DNA from: Pseudoalteromonas sp.
Lineage (GTDB): Bacteria > Pseudomonadota > Gammaproteobacteria > Enterobacterales > Alteromonadaceae
Assembly (NCBI RefSeq): GCF_018402495.1
Contig: NZ_JAGYIU010000004.1
Span: forward strand, 248,001-312,000
Length of the DNA stretch: 64,000 nt
Reading direction: 5' to 3'
Positions 26,682-36,661 of the stretch are shown here, in pieces. The first letter of the stretch is position 1. Each line of letters opens with the position of its first letter. Below the pieces are notes generated by a model. That model made no database searches, was not told the DNA's origin, and saw only the letters and a list, made by a program, of their open reading frames with translations. The translations under genes and the position numbers were made by a program.

Positions 26682-27398
26682 GTGAATAAAATATCGAATC
26701 TAGCCGTTGTTATGGCAGCGGTGTGTTTAAGTATTGGCTTAATTACTTTGGGGTTTATTTTAAAAGGAGCTGCGCTTGATATTAAAGGAATGGAGCGTAC
26801 AGTTCAGGTAAAAGGGTTGGCTGAGCGTGAAGTTGTGGCTGATACCGTTATCTGGCCTTTACAGTTTAATGATGCCGACAATGATCTTGAAAAGTTGGTT
26901 GAGCGAGTTGAACAAAAAAATGATGCGGTGATTGCCTTTTTAAAGTTACATGGCTTTGATGATGAAGAGATATCGACAGGCACGCAATCTATTATTGATA
27001 AGCAAGCGCGTGAATACGCCAATGATAATCAAAAATTTAGGTATGTTATTAGCTCAAATATTATTGTTTATTCCAACGCCCCAGATAAAGTCAAAAACGC
27101 ACTCAGTAAAGTGAGTCAGTTGGCTAAACAAAATATTGCCATTGTCCAAGATAACTACCAGACCCGTATTGAGTATATGTTTACAGGACTTAACGATATA
27201 AAACCTGCGATGGTTCAACAAGCTACAGAAAAAGCCCGTGAAGTGGCAGATAAATTTGCTAAAGATTCAAATTCACGTTTAGGTAAAATTAAAACGGCTC
27301 GCCAAGGGCAGTTTAGCATTAGCGATCGTGATTCAAATACGCCACAAATCAAAAATGTCCGTGTTGTTACCAGCGTAGAATATTACTTATCAGATTAA
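26682..27398 (+). CDS. SIMPL domain-containing exported protein
   Basis: 238 residues from the GTG at 26682, which has AAGGAG 6 bases upstream; the longer TTG-started frame lacks a ribosome site. An N-terminal hydrophobic segment (about 8-30) acts as signal peptide or anchor. The SIMPL/DUF541 fold follows, with VQVKGLAEREVVADTVIW as the first conserved strand. These proteins are periplasmic or membrane-anchored with mostly unknown roles, some in oxidative stress. Its 3' end overlaps the convergent ankyrin-like gene by 9 bp. Confidence 0.82.
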   Translation: MNKISNLAVVMAAVCLSIGLITLGFILKGAALDIKGMERTVQVKGLAEREVVADTVIWPLQFNDADNDLEKLVERVEQKNDAVIAFLKLHGFDDEEISTGTQSIIDKQAREYANDNQKFRYVISSNIIVYSNAPDKVKNALSKVSQLAKQNIAIVQDNYQTRIEYMFTGLNDIKPAMVQQATEKAREVADKFAKDSNSRLGKIKTARQGQFSISDRDSNTPQIKNVRVVTSVEYYLSD

Positions 27399-28049
27399 TA
27401 CTGCCACTTGCTCAGTAGAGCGCTGTAAATAAGCAGCGCTTAATAATAAGGTTATTTCGCTTGGAGGATTATTTTTTAATACCTCAAGCAATTTTAGCTT
27501 TGCTGCTGAGTTTTGCTTTTGCTCTATTTCCATTAATGCCAGTAGGGCAGAAAACTCATGTTTTACTGGTATATTTGGCTTATGTGCGTACGCAATATAA
27601 CAGGCAACGGGAGTGAGCCCTTGCTGATTAGTTTGCGCTAATGCATGCAGTAACGCCTCGTTAGATTCAAATAACATCAGCGAGCGAATATAGTTAAAAG
27701 GCAATTGGGTTGGCGATGCATGTTTAAAAGCATTATGTAATACGTTATTGCCGCCGTTATCTATGCTTATAAATCCTTTATTTAATTTAAGCGCAGGGGT
27801 AAAAAAGCTCAGTGCGTCTAAGCTGGTTAGTTGCTCAATAAATTGTGCAGGTGGGGTATTAGTCGTTAAAATACGCACGGCAATGTTTTGCATAAAATCG
27901 TACTTAATACTCATGCGTAACGCGCTTTCAAATAAGTAATTAAGCTGCATCACTTGTTGCGCCTCAGTGAGCTTTTTAAAGTCGTTATTTAGCTCATCAA
28001 ACTGTTGTTGTTTAATGCGCGCATTGAGTAACTGTATGCTTAGATCCAT
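27390..28049 (-). CDS. Hypothetical protein with degenerate ankyrin-like repeats
   Basis: 219 residues, no signal peptide. Predicted all-helical. A weak ankyrin pattern is seen in DNGGNNVLHNAFKHASPTQL and NQQGLTPVACYIAYAH (about residues 97-155), but the repeats are short of consensus. I do not recognise a family; it may be a protein-interaction module. GGAG precedes the ATG by about 7 bases. Overlaps the SIMPL gene 3' end by 9 bp. Confidence 0.6.
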   Translation of the reverse strand: MDLSIQLLNARIKQQQFDELNNDFKKLTEAQQVMQLNYLFESALRMSIKYDFMQNIAVRILTTNTPPAQFIEQLTSLDALSFFTPALKLNKGFISIDNGGNNVLHNAFKHASPTQLPFNYIRSLMLFESNEALLHALAQTNQQGLTPVACYIAYAHKPNIPVKHEFSALLALMEIEQKQNSAAKLKLLEVLKNNPPSEITLLLSAAYLQRSTEQVAVLI

Positions 28050-28104
28050 TTTGTTCTCCTTGAATAGCCACTTTATCCTAGCTTAATTTTTTGCTTTATA
28101 AAAC

Positions 28105-28128
28105 AAAAGGCCGCAATTGCGACCTTTT
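28105..28128. terminator. Bidirectional terminator, ankyrin-like/DUF885 interval
   Basis: AAAAGG, a CGCAATTGCG core and CCTTTT form a nearly perfect palindrome with flanking A and T tracts, 26 bp after the DUF885 stop codon. Confidence 0.7.
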
Positions 28129-28153
28129 ATATGTTGAAGCAATGACTTAAAAA

Positions 28154-29986
28154 TTAAGCTTGTTTACTTGCAACCCATTCGTTTACAAAACCCTCTAGTA
28201 CATTTAATGGTACAGGGCCATTTTTAAGAACTACATCGTGGAACTGACGAATATCAAACTTATCGCCAAGTTGCTTTTTAGCATCTTCGCGTAGTTCTAA
28301 AATTTTCAGCATACCTACTTTATAAGCCGTTGCTTGAGATGGCATTACAATGTGACGCTCAACCATTTTTACGGCGTCAGAAGTGGCGTTAGGGGTGTTG
28401 TTAACGTAGTAATCAATACCTTGTTGGCGAGTCCACTTCATGTCGTGAATGCCGGTATCAACAACTAAACGACACGCACGCCATAATTCCATAGCTAAGC
28501 GACCAAAATCTGAATAGGGGTCTTCGTAAAGGCCCATTTCTTTAGGTAGTAATTCTGAGTATAACCCCCATCCTTCGATGTAAGCCGTGGAACGGCCAAA
28601 TTTACGGAACTTAGGTACACCTTCTAGCTCTTGTGAAATAGCAATTTGCATGTGATGCCCAGGGAGCCCCTCATGATAAGCCAAGGCTTCCATTTGGTAT
28701 GTTGGCATTGCCTCCATGTCGTAAAGGTTCGCATAGTATACACCTGGGCGTGAACCATCTGGTGCAGGTTGTTGATAAAATGCTTTACCTGCGGCTTTTT
28801 CACGGAATGCTTCAACACGTTTTACAATCATGTCAGCCTTTGGCTTTACAATAAACAGCTCATCTAAGCGTGTTTTCATGTTATCAATTAAACCTTTGGC
28901 TTCGCTGAGGTACTGCGCCTTACCAGCTTCAGTATTAGGTAGATAAAATTGCTTGTCTGTTTTCATAAACTGCATAAAGGCGTTTAAATCGCCTTTAAAA
29001 CCGACTTTCTCTTTAATGGCACGCATTTCATCATGAATACGTGACACTTCAGCAAGGCCAATGGCATGAATTTCTTTTGCTGTAAGGTCTGTCGTGGTGG
29101 TACGTTTCAGTGCGTTATTGTAAAACGCTTCGCCATCAGGGAATTTCCAAGCACCGTCACGCTCATCAGCACGTTTTTCTAACTGTGCAATGTAGTTAAT
29201 AAGCTTAGAGTAGGCAGGTTTCACTGCTGTTTTTAATGCGTCAGTCGCTTTACTAATAAGTGCATCTTTTTCAGCTTGATCTATTTCTAAGGCATTAACT
29301 TTGCGTTTAAAGTCAGCTAAAAGCGTTGAATCGTCACCTTGTTCAAACGGTGCACCTTTAATGATGTTTTTGCTTGAATCAATCACGTGTGGAAATACAA
29401 ATTTAGGCGCGATGATGTTTTTATCGGCGCGAATTTCTAAGCCAGTAATAAGCTGATCAAATACACCGGGCACCCCATTTAAACGAGCAATGTAATCGTT
29501 GGCTTCTTTTACGTTGCTAATTTGATGCTGGTTAATTAAAAAAGCTGGCACCATAGAGTGAGTACCATACATTTGGTTTACTGGGTAGGTATGATAGCGC
29601 CATTTAAAATCAGCAATGCTGGCTTCTAAAGCTTGTTTTTTTAAATCATAACTAACTTGAGTTGCCGTATCTAACTGAGCACGCTTAATACTGTTTAACC
29701 TAGCAAGGTCATCTTTCGCCTGTGCTAGATCTTTACGTGCTTTTTCTTCGCTGTTGTCATCCCATTTATCGTAATCTTTTTTGATACCCATGTAGGTTTG
29801 ATAAACTGGGCTACTCATTACATCACGATTAAAAGTGTCTTCAAAAAACGCATTCGCTTTATCAATTTCACTTTGTACAGGTTGTGCTTGAACCGCAGGT
29901 GCAGGCATTGATTGTTGTGTTGCTTGTTGGCAACCTGCAAGCAGTGCCACGCTTACCGTGGCAGCAATTAGAGTAAGTTTACGCAT
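28154..29986 (-). CDS. DUF885 family metallopeptidase-like lipoprotein
   Basis: 610 residues with a lipoprotein signal peptide ending LLAGC (Cys 19). The C-terminal half carries HEGLPGHH, a gluzincin-type zinc motif characteristic of DUF885, and a downstream Glu in STAYIEGWGLY supplies the likely third ligand. Members are predicted peptidases of the periplasm or outer membrane; no substrate is established. Monocistronic, between two terminators or spacers, upstream of hemW on the same strand. Confidence 0.85.
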   Translation of the reverse strand: MRKLTLIAATVSVALLAGCQQATQQSMPAPAVQAQPVQSEIDKANAFFEDTFNRDVMSSPVYQTYMGIKKDYDKWDDNSEEKARKDLAQAKDDLARLNSIKRAQLDTATQVSYDLKKQALEASIADFKWRYHTYPVNQMYGTHSMVPAFLINQHQISNVKEANDYIARLNGVPGVFDQLITGLEIRADKNIIAPKFVFPHVIDSSKNIIKGAPFEQGDDSTLLADFKRKVNALEIDQAEKDALISKATDALKTAVKPAYSKLINYIAQLEKRADERDGAWKFPDGEAFYNNALKRTTTTDLTAKEIHAIGLAEVSRIHDEMRAIKEKVGFKGDLNAFMQFMKTDKQFYLPNTEAGKAQYLSEAKGLIDNMKTRLDELFIVKPKADMIVKRVEAFREKAAGKAFYQQPAPDGSRPGVYYANLYDMEAMPTYQMEALAYHEGLPGHHMQIAISQELEGVPKFRKFGRSTAYIEGWGLYSELLPKEMGLYEDPYSDFGRLAMELWRACRLVVDTGIHDMKWTRQQGIDYYVNNTPNATSDAVKMVERHIVMPSQATAYKVGMLKILELREDAKKQLGDKFDIRQFHDVVLKNGPVPLNVLEGFVNEWVASKQA

Positions 29987-30070
29987 TCGTTTCCCTTTTG
30001 TTGTTAGAAACCCATTAGGGTATTTTAATTTTTCATGTATTTACTTTACATGCGCATAACGGCAAAAGCG

Positions 30071-31207
30071 TTATACGAACAATTCTAGCAGGTCATTTAA
30101 AAAGCGATGGCCTTTAAGGCTTACTTGCCAATGGCCGTCCTTTTCTATTAATAAACCTGTGTTAATAGCTTTATTTAAAGCCGCTTGTTGGCTTTGTAAT
30201 GGCTGATTAGTCAGTGCACTGTAGTCTTCAATCGGGCATGGCTCTGTTAAACGAAAGCGATTCATAAAAAACTCAAACGCTAAGTCGTCTTGTTCTACTT
30301 GCCAGCTTTTGTACAAGTAGGGCTTAATAATGTCCATGTAGCCCCGAGGGTGTTTTACCTTTTCAGTGCGTGTTATCACCCCCGTTTTCGCATCAGTGAC
30401 CTTACCATGAGCGCCGCAGCCAATGCCAAGATAATCGCCAAACCGCCAATAATTCAAGTTATGTTGGCATTGATAGCCAGGTTTTGCATACCCTGATATT
30501 TCATATTGCTGATAGCCTGCTTGTGCTAACAATGTTTGACCTTGCTCTTGAATATCCCACAAGGTTTCGTCTTGTGGCAAAGTCGGCGGTTTTGAAGCAA
30601 ATTGCGTATTTGGTTCAATCGTGAGCTGATACCACGAAATATGTGGTGGATTAAGCGCAATAATTTGCTTTAAATCACTGAGCGCGTCATCAAGAGACTG
30701 CCCTGGTAAGCCATGCATTAAATCAAGATTAAAGCTATTTAATCCTGCTTCACTGGCTTGTTGTGCTGCATAGTTGGCTTCATCGGCACCATGAATTCGG
30801 CCTAAGGCTTTTAATTTGTCGTTTTGCATGCTTTGCACGCCAATAGAGATACGGTTAATGCCTGCTTTTACATAGTCTTTAAAACGACCAGTTTCGACTG
30901 TGCCAGGATTTGCTTCGAGCGTTATTTCACAGTTATCGCTTAAGCCGATTAGGCTATCTACTTCTTTGAGCAAGCGTGTGTATGCCGCACCAGTTAGTAA
31001 GCTTGGTGTGCCGCCGCCAATAAAAATACTGTGAATCTTACGCCCTTGTACTAAGTGTAAATCAGCTTTTAAATCGTCGATTAAATGCTGCACATATTCA
31101 GCTTCAGGGATGTCACCTTTTTGCCCGTGGCTATTAAAATCGCAATAAGGGCATTTTTGCACGCACCATGGCACGTGCACATATAAACTCAGTGGAGGAA
31201 GGTTCAC
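30071..31207 (-). CDS. hemW: Radical SAM heme chaperone HemW
   Basis: 378 residues. The radical-SAM cluster motif CVQKCPYC (C15, C19, C22) binds the 4Fe-4S cluster, followed by [10 protein letters not shown]. The length and the absence of the HemN N-terminal extension place it with HemW (YggW), a heme-binding chaperone, rather than coproporphyrinogen oxidase. Overlaps rdgB by 4 bp (ATGA type), at the end of the yggS-proC-yggT-DUF4426-rdgB-hemW series as in E. coli and Vibrio. Confidence 0.93.
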   Translation of the reverse strand: MNLPPLSLYVHVPWCVQKCPYCDFNSHGQKGDIPEAEYVQHLIDDLKADLHLVQGRKIHSIFIGGGTPSLLTGAAYTRLLKEVDSLIGLSDNCEITLEANPGTVETGRFKDYVKAGINRISIGVQSMQNDKLKALGRIHGADEANYAAQQASEAGLNSFNLDLMHGLPGQSLDDALSDLKQIIALNPPHISWYQLTIEPNTQFASKPPTLPQDETLWDIQEQGQTLLAQAGYQQYEISGYAKPGYQCQHNLNYWRFGDYLGIGCGAHGKVTDAKTGVITRTEKVKHPRGYMDIIKPYLYKSWQVEQDDLAFEFFMNRFRLTEPCPIEDYSALTNQPLQSQQAALNKAINTGLLIEKDGHWQVSLKGHRFLNDLLELFV

Positions 31208-31803
31208 AGGCCGCCTTTATGCTGTAGCGCTTGCAGTAACATTTTAAGTGCTTGCCCACGATGACTTAGGGCATTTTTTTGCGCTTTTGTCAGCTCTGCA
31301 CTGGTGCAATTTTCTGATGGCACAAAAAAGATAGGATCGTAACCAAAGCCACCTTCACCGTGTTGGGTTAGGGTAATTTCGCCCTCCCAGCTAGCACTGC
31401 AAATAAGTGGGGTAGGGTCGTCGGCGTGACGCATCAGTACCAATACACACCAAAAACGAGCACGGCGATTAGGGTTATCGCCTAAATCAGCGAGTAATTT
31501 ATCGATATTATCTTGATCACTTGCGCCTTTACCTGCAAAGCGAGCAGAGTAAACACCGGGTGCGCCATTTAAGCTATCAACTTCTAATCCCGAATCATCA
31601 GCAATAGCCGGTAATCCGGTTATTTTAGCTGCATGACGCGCTTTAATTATCGCGTTTTCTACAAACGTTGTGCCCGTTTCGGCCACGTCGCCCACATTAA
31701 AGTCGCTTTGTGGTACTACGTTAATGTTAAGCGAGCTGAGCATGTTAGCCAGCTCATTTACTTTGCCGGGGTTGCCGGTTGCAAGTACTAAGGTATTGGT
31801 CAT
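31204..31803 (-). CDS. rdgB: dITP/XTP pyrophosphatase RdgB
   Basis: House-cleaning nucleotidase that removes non-canonical purine NTPs (dITP, XTP) from the pool. 199 residues, normal length. Signature elements: [13 protein letters not shown] at the N-terminus, [21 protein letters not shown] with the catalytic Asp pair, GGFGYDPIF and SHRGQAL. Overlaps hemW by 4 bp and is 2 bp from the DUF4426 gene, so it is within an operon. Confidence 0.96.
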   Translation of the reverse strand: MTNTLVLATGNPGKVNELANMLSSLNINVVPQSDFNVGDVAETGTTFVENAIIKARHAAKITGLPAIADDSGLEVDSLNGAPGVYSARFAGKGASDQDNIDKLLADLGDNPNRRARFWCVLVLMRHADDPTPLICSASWEGEITLTQHGEGGFGYDPIFFVPSENCTSAELTKAQKNALSHRGQALKMLLQALQHKGGL

Positions 31804-31805
31804 AG

Positions 31806-32249
31806 TTAATCTACATAAAATTTTTGCTGAAACTTTAACGTTTGAAACTTGTTACCTTGCTCAATTGCAATGTCAAAACGTAAAATTTCTTCGTTGGTGT
31901 AATCTACTTGGGCTAGGTAATAAATAGAGTCTCCCTCAATCACTTCTTTAAAGTTAAGAGTTTGTTTATTGCCTAGTAAATTTTTAGCTGTGCCTTGTAA
32001 TACTGCTTTTTGCGCAGTTTTATCGGCATTATTTTTTAAGATAGAAATATTTACGATGCCTTTATAACCACTACGCTCAAGGCCGTAGGTTTTGGCTATT
32101 TGTGGCTGAATAAACGTGGATGGAAAGGCGATATAGTGAACTTGCCAAGGGCCTAGTTCTTTATATTGGGCACCTTGCTCTTGTGCGCTATGGGCATTAA
32201 ACGCCAAAGCGAAAAAAGCAATAATACAAAACTTTATTAAACCTTGCAT
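31806..32249 (-). CDS. DUF4426 exported protein
   Basis: 147 residues with a clear signal peptide ([22 protein letters not shown]). The remainder is beta-rich with [18 protein letters not shown] near the start, the family's conserved opening. DUF4426 genes sit between yggT and rdgB in many marine gammaproteobacteria; no function is known. A 58-bp gap separates it from yggT upstream. Confidence 0.82.
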   Translation of the reverse strand: MQGLIKFCIIAFFALAFNAHSAQEQGAQYKELGPWQVHYIAFPSTFIQPQIAKTYGLERSGYKGIVNISILKNNADKTAQKAVLQGTAKNLLGNKQTLNFKEVIEGDSIYYLAQVDYTNEEILRFDIAIEQGNKFQTLKFQQKFYVD

Positions 32250-32271
32250 GGTTAACTCCTAATTAGGTATG

Positions 32272-32292
32272 AAAGAGGCGCTAGGCCTCTTT
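32272..32292. terminator. Short hairpin between yggT and DUF4426 gene
   Basis: AAAGAGGC (32272-32279) pairs with GCCTCTTT (32285-32292) over a 5-base loop. No T-run lies on the minus-strand side, so it may only attenuate or stabilise the message. Confidence 0.4.
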
Positions 32293-32307
32293 TATATTAC
32301 GAACTGC

Positions 32308-32841
32308 TTAAGCTAAAAGGTCCATCAGCAGCATTTGTAAAAACTGAATACCGATGATCAGTACCAATACCGATAAATCTAATCCCCCTAATGGCGGTAA
32401 AATTTTACGGATGGGCTTTAACATTGGCTCAGTAAGCTGATGGAATACCGCTTCAATTGGGTTATAGCCTTGGCTTACCCAGCTTAAAATAGCGCGGATG
32501 ATTAACACCCAAAAGACTAAATTTAAACCTTCTTTTAAAACAGTTATTAGCGCCTGTATAAGCACAGGCTGAATAGCCCAAGAGCTGTAAATAAGCCACA
32601 TTAGGGTACTTATTTTTGCCACAGCCACTATAAATGCCAGCAACAAAGAGGCTAAGTCAAGCCCGCCTAATCCCGGAATTATTTTTCTAAGCGGGTTAAC
32701 TGCAAACGAAGTGGCTTTGACCACAAATTGGCTCATTGGGTTGTAAAAGTCGGCTTTTGCCCACTGTAGCCAAAAACGCAGTAGTACCACCATTAAAAAT
32801 AGATCAAACAAGGTGCTAATTAAAAATTGCATGGCATTCAT
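32308..32841 (-). CDS. yggT: YggT family integral membrane protein
   Basis: 177 residues from the ATG at 32841, preferred over an upstream start at 32907 because AAGGTTA lies just before it and the upstream frame runs into proC. Two YGGT domains, each with a hydrophobic helix pair and the signature NPLRKIIPGLGGLDLASLL or KPIRKILPPLGGLDLSVLV. Proposed roles include osmotic or septum-associated functions (YlmG homologue). Co-transcribed with proC and yggS. Confidence 0.92.
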   Translation of the reverse strand: MNAMQFLISTLFDLFLMVVLLRFWLQWAKADFYNPMSQFVVKATSFAVNPLRKIIPGLGGLDLASLLLAFIVAVAKISTLMWLIYSSWAIQPVLIQALITVLKEGLNLVFWVLIIRAILSWVSQGYNPIEAVFHQLTEPMLKPIRKILPPLGGLDLSVLVLIIGIQFLQMLLMDLLA

Positions 32842-32867
32842 AGTATAACCTTCAATAAAAAATGGTT

Positions 32868-33689
32868 TTAAAGTTCTTGTTCCATTTGCACTGCACGCGC
32901 AATACACGCATCCATTGCATCACCCACAGTTTGGGTTAAACCTTGCGCTTTTAAATGCTCAACGGCTGCATGCGTGGTACCACCTTTTGACGTTACATTT
33001 GCACGTAGTTGTGAAATAGTAATGTCTGGCTGGCTAAGTGCCATTTCAGCTGCGCCAAGGGCGGTTTGCTGCACTAAGCGGCGTGCATCTTCATCACTAA
33101 ATCCAAGCGCTTTGGCTTTTTCTTCAATCGCTTCCATAAACAAGAAAAAGTAAGCCGGTGAAGAGCCGGTAACAGCAATAATATCGTTTATTTGTGACTC
33201 TTGTTCAACCCATACTACAATTCCTGTACATTCAAATACTCGTTGTACAAATTCATGCTCGCTTTGGGTTTCGCCAGCACCATATAAGCCAGATACACCA
33301 CGGCCAAGTAATGATGGCGTATTTGGCATACAACGCACCATTTTCACATCTTGGCCAAGCATTTCACGTAAGCGTTTTACGGTTAAACCCGCAGCAACTG
33401 AGATAAATAATTTATCACTAAAGTCGATGCCTGAATCTTGAAATGATTGGCATAAATCGCCCATCATTTGTGGTTTAACAGACAAAACAATGACATCGGC
33501 ATCGCGCATAGCTTCGTTATTGTCACTGGTGGTTTGCACCTTAAAGTCGGCAGCTACCTTAGCTAGTTTTTCTTGGTTGCGGTTAGTCGCAATAATGTTG
33601 TTTGCGTTAAAGCCGTTTTTTACCATGCCACCAATGATGGCGTAGCTCATATTACCTGTGCCTATAAATGCGATTTTTTTATCTGACAT
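32868..33689 (-). CDS. proC: Pyrroline-5-carboxylate reductase
   Basis: Final step of proline synthesis, NADPH reduction of pyrroline-5-carboxylate. 273 residues. The N-terminal Rossmann motif is IAFIGTGNMSYAIIGGM; MVRCMPNTPSLLGRGVSGL and the C-terminal ANVTSKGGTTHAAVEHL are ProC signatures. Begins 17 bp after yggS ends on the same strand, matching the yggS-proC-yggT order of Pseudomonas and Vibrio. Confidence 0.97.
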   Translation of the reverse strand: MSDKKIAFIGTGNMSYAIIGGMVKNGFNANNIIATNRNQEKLAKVAADFKVQTTSDNNEAMRDADVIVLSVKPQMMGDLCQSFQDSGIDFSDKLFISVAAGLTVKRLREMLGQDVKMVRCMPNTPSLLGRGVSGLYGAGETQSEHEFVQRVFECTGIVVWVEQESQINDIIAVTGSSPAYFFLFMEAIEEKAKALGFSDEDARRLVQQTALGAAEMALSQPDITISQLRANVTSKGGTTHAAVEHLKAQGLTQTVGDAMDACIARAVQMEQEL

Positions 33690-33706
33690 ATGTCTGTTAT
33701 CACCTT

Positions 33707-34393
33707 TTAAGTTCGTGTTCCAAAAATATCTGTGCCAATCCTCACCATGGTTGAACCTGCCGCTATGGCAGCTTCTACATCGTTACTCATCCCCATCGAC
33801 AACGTGTCTATATAAGGATATTGGATCTGTAGTTTATCAAAGCAAGTTTGTAATTGCTCAAAATATTGAACTTGCGTGTTTTCATCGTCACTTTTTGCGG
33901 GAATAGTCATCAGTCCACGCAGCCTTAAATGCGTGCATTGGTCTATATATTGTGCCAGCTCAGCGATTTCATCTGGGTGACAACCAGACTTTGCTTCTTC
34001 TTCGCTAATATTGACTTGAATAAGTACATTCAGTGGCGGCATTGTCTCAGGGCGTTGGCTGTTTAATCGCTTGGCTATTTTAAGCCTGTCTACACTTTGC
34101 ACCCAAGCAAAATTGGCAGCCACTAAGGCACTTTTATTTGACTGAATAGGGCCAATGAAATGCCAAACAATATCGCTAAATGTGTCTAGTTGCGCTATTT
34201 TATCTACAGCCTCTTGAACATAAGATTCACCAAATTGGCGTTGCCCTTGCTCATAAGCTGCCATAATATCAGAGACAGGTTTGGTTTTAGATACTGCAAG
34301 TAACGTAACATCGTTACTATTACGCTGCGCATTTTGCGTTGCCTCTGCAATTCTAGCGTAGGCGGATGTGAGTCGTTCTGCTATTGTAACCAT
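33707..34393 (-). CDS. yggS: PLP homeostasis protein YggS
   Basis: PLP-binding TIM-barrel-like protein (YBL036C family) controlling pyridoxal phosphate and amino-acid balance. 228 residues from the ATG at 34393. An earlier ATG at 34420 exists, but the internal one aligns with the E. coli start exactly: both have 30 residues before LLAVSKTKP, placing the PLP lysine at K36. It leaves 29 bp to the divergent pilT start, so the promoters for both genes must overlap the coding sequences. Confidence 0.93.
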   Translation of the reverse strand: MVTIAERLTSAYARIAEATQNAQRNSNDVTLLAVSKTKPVSDIMAAYEQGQRQFGESYVQEAVDKIAQLDTFSDIVWHFIGPIQSNKSALVAANFAWVQSVDRLKIAKRLNSQRPETMPPLNVLIQVNISEEEAKSGCHPDEIAELAQYIDQCTHLRLRGLMTIPAKSDDENTQVQYFEQLQTCFDKLQIQYPYIDTLSMGMSNDVEAAIAAGSTMVRIGTDIFGTRT

Positions 34394-34422
34394 ATATTTA
34401 TCAGTTAGTTGTGGAGTCATAA

Positions 34423-35463
34423 ATGGATATCACCGAATTATTGGCATTTAGTGTGCAACATAAAGCATCAGATTTGCACTTATCATCAGGGGTATCACCT
34501 ATGATACGTGTTGATGGCGATGTGCGACGTATTAATATACCAGCACTTGGAGATAAAGAAGTCAGCAGTCTGGTTTATGACATTATGAACGATAACCAGC
34601 GTAAGGACTATGAACAAAATCTCGAAGTAGATTTTTCTTTTGAAGTTCCTAATTTAGCACGTTTTCGTGTAAATGCCTTTAACTCTAACCGTGGCCCTGC
34701 GGCTGTATTTCGTACCATCCCGAGTGACGTACTCACTCTCGAGGATTTAGGCGCACCTGAAATATTTAAACAAATTTCAGATAATCCACGCGGCTTAGTA
34801 CTTGTTACAGGCCCTACAGGTTCTGGTAAGTCGACTACACTTGCAGCCATGGTCGATTATATAAACCAAAACAAACATCACCATGTGCTGACTATAGAAG
34901 ATCCTATTGAATTTGTTCACGACAATAAACTCAGCTTAATTAACCAGCGTGAGGTTCATCGTGATACTCATAGTTTTTCTAACGCCTTACGAAGTGCATT
35001 GCGTGAAGACCCTGATGTTATTTTGGTCGGTGAATTACGAGATTTAGAAACTATTCGCCTTGCTATGACTGCTGCTGAAACTGGTCACTTGGTGTTTGGC
35101 ACTTTGCATACCACGTCGGCCCCTAAAACCATTGACCGTATCATTGATGTATTCCCTGGTGAAGAAAAAGACATGATCCGCTCTATGCTTTCTGAGTCAT
35201 TACGTGCGGTAATCTCACAAACATTGATAAAAAAAGTAGGGGGTGGGCGAGTGGCTGCACACGAAATTATGTTGGCGACACCGGCTATTCGTAACTTAAT
35301 TCGTGAAGATAAAATTGCTCAAATGTACTCATCAATTCAAACCGGTGCGTCGCAGGGCATGCAAACTATGGATCAATGTTTAACAAATCTTGTTAACCGT
35401 GGCATCATCACTCATATTGCGGCGCATGCAAAAGCACAAGATAAGACGCAGTTTAGCGCTTAA
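34423..35463 (+). CDS. pilT: Type IV pilus retraction ATPase PilT
   Basis: Hexameric secretion-type ATPase that powers pilus retraction and twitching. 346 residues. Walker A is GPTGSGKST (130-138), the Asp box and Walker B appear in VLTIEDPIEFVH and LREDPDVILVGELRD, the His box in GHLVFGTLHT, and the AIRNLIRE motif needed for retraction is present near residue 290. GGAG lies about 7 bases upstream of the ATG. The divergent yggS-pilTU arrangement matches Pseudomonas. Confidence 0.97.
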   Translation: MDITELLAFSVQHKASDLHLSSGVSPMIRVDGDVRRINIPALGDKEVSSLVYDIMNDNQRKDYEQNLEVDFSFEVPNLARFRVNAFNSNRGPAAVFRTIPSDVLTLEDLGAPEIFKQISDNPRGLVLVTGPTGSGKSTTLAAMVDYINQNKHHHVLTIEDPIEFVHDNKLSLINQREVHRDTHSFSNALRSALREDPDVILVGELRDLETIRLAMTAAETGHLVFGTLHTTSAPKTIDRIIDVFPGEEKDMIRSMLSESLRAVISQTLIKKVGGGRVAAHEIMLATPAIRNLIREDKIAQMYSSIQTGASQGMQTMDQCLTNLVNRGIITHIAAHAKAQDKTQFSA

Positions 35464-35472
35464 GGAATTATT

Positions 35473-36609
35473 ATGACTTTATCTTTAAATCACTTTTTAC
35501 AAATAATGATCGACAAAAAAGGCTCTGATTTATTTGTATCGAGCCAGCTCCCTATCAGCGCTAAAATTAACGGCGAGCTAACTCCTCTTAATGACGATAA
35601 ATTAACCGATGAGCAAGCGCTAGAGCTGGTGGAATCAGCAATGAGTGAAAAGCAAAAAACAGAGTTTCATAACACTAAAGAGTGTAATTTTGCAATTGCA
35701 ACCAGCGAAGGGCGTTTTCGTATTTCGGCTTTTTGGCAACGCGACAGAGCGGGCATGGTTATTCGCCGAATCGTCACTAAAATTCCCGATGTTAATGAAC
35801 TTGGTTTACCCTCTGCACTGACTGATGTGATTATGTCAAAGCGGGGCTTAGTGCTATTTGTAGGTGGTACAGGAACCGGTAAATCAACATCTTTGGCGGC
35901 ACTTATTGGTTACAGAAATCGCAATCAACGCGGGCATATTTTAACCATAGAAGATCCGATTGAATTTGTGCATGAACATAAAAAAAGTATCATTACCCAA
36001 CGTGAAGTAGGCCTAGACACTGAAAGCTTTGAATCCGCACTTAAAAGCTCTTTGCGCCAAGCGCCTGATGTTATTTTAATTGGTGAAATTCGCTCACAAG
36101 AAACCATGGAATATGCGTTGAGCTTTGCAGAAACTGGGCACTTATGTGTTGCTACTTTGCATGCCAACAATGCTAACCAAGCCATTGACCGCATTATGCA
36201 CTTAGTACCAAAAGAAAAGCACGATAAGCTTAAATATGACTTAGCATTAAATTTACGCGCTATCATTGCTCAGCAACTTATTCCGACCTCTGATGGGGAA
36301 GGGCGTGTTGCTGCCATTGAGGTATTACTTAATACGCCAATGGTCAGTGAGCTAATTAAAAACGGTAATATTGGTGGCATTAAAGAAACCATGGCTAAAT
36401 CAACAGAGATGGGCATGCAAACCTTTGACCAAGCGCTGTTTGAGCTTTACAGACAGCAACGTATTAATTATGCCGATGCGCTGCATCATGCGGATTCGCC
36501 AAATGACTTACGCTTGATGATTAAACTACGTAATAACGAGCAACAAGGCGCAGGCTTCTTACAAGGTGTGACCATTGATGGCCTTGATGACAAAGGCAAT
36601 ATGACCTAG
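35473..36609 (+). CDS. pilU: Accessory pilus retraction ATPase PilU
   Basis: 378 residues; PilT paralogue that needs PilT to drive retraction in Vibrio and Pseudomonas. Walker A is GGTGTGKST, Walker B region RQAPDVILIGEIRSQE, and the His box is GHLCVATLHANN. The C-terminal extension (DLRLMIKLRNNEQ) distinguishes it from PilT. Nine bases separate it from pilT and it is followed by a strong terminator. Confidence 0.95.
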   Translation: MTLSLNHFLQIMIDKKGSDLFVSSQLPISAKINGELTPLNDDKLTDEQALELVESAMSEKQKTEFHNTKECNFAIATSEGRFRISAFWQRDRAGMVIRRIVTKIPDVNELGLPSALTDVIMSKRGLVLFVGGTGTGKSTSLAALIGYRNRNQRGHILTIEDPIEFVHEHKKSIITQREVGLDTESFESALKSSLRQAPDVILIGEIRSQETMEYALSFAETGHLCVATLHANNANQAIDRIMHLVPKEKHDKLKYDLALNLRAIIAQQLIPTSDGEGRVAAIEVLLNTPMVSELIKNGNIGGIKETMAKSTEMGMQTFDQALFELYRQQRINYADALHHADSPNDLRLMIKLRNNEQQGAGFLQGVTIDGLDDKGNMT

Positions 36610-36617
36610 ATACACAC

Positions 36618-36644
36618 AAAAAAAGCGCCTTAGGCGCTTTTTTT
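36618..36644. terminator. Bidirectional terminator between pilU and ruvX
   Basis: A7, GCGCC stem, TTA loop, GGCGC and T7: a textbook intrinsic terminator readable on both strands, between the convergent ends of pilU and ruvX. Confidence 0.9.
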
Positions 36645-36661
36645 ATGTGTGTTTAAGTACT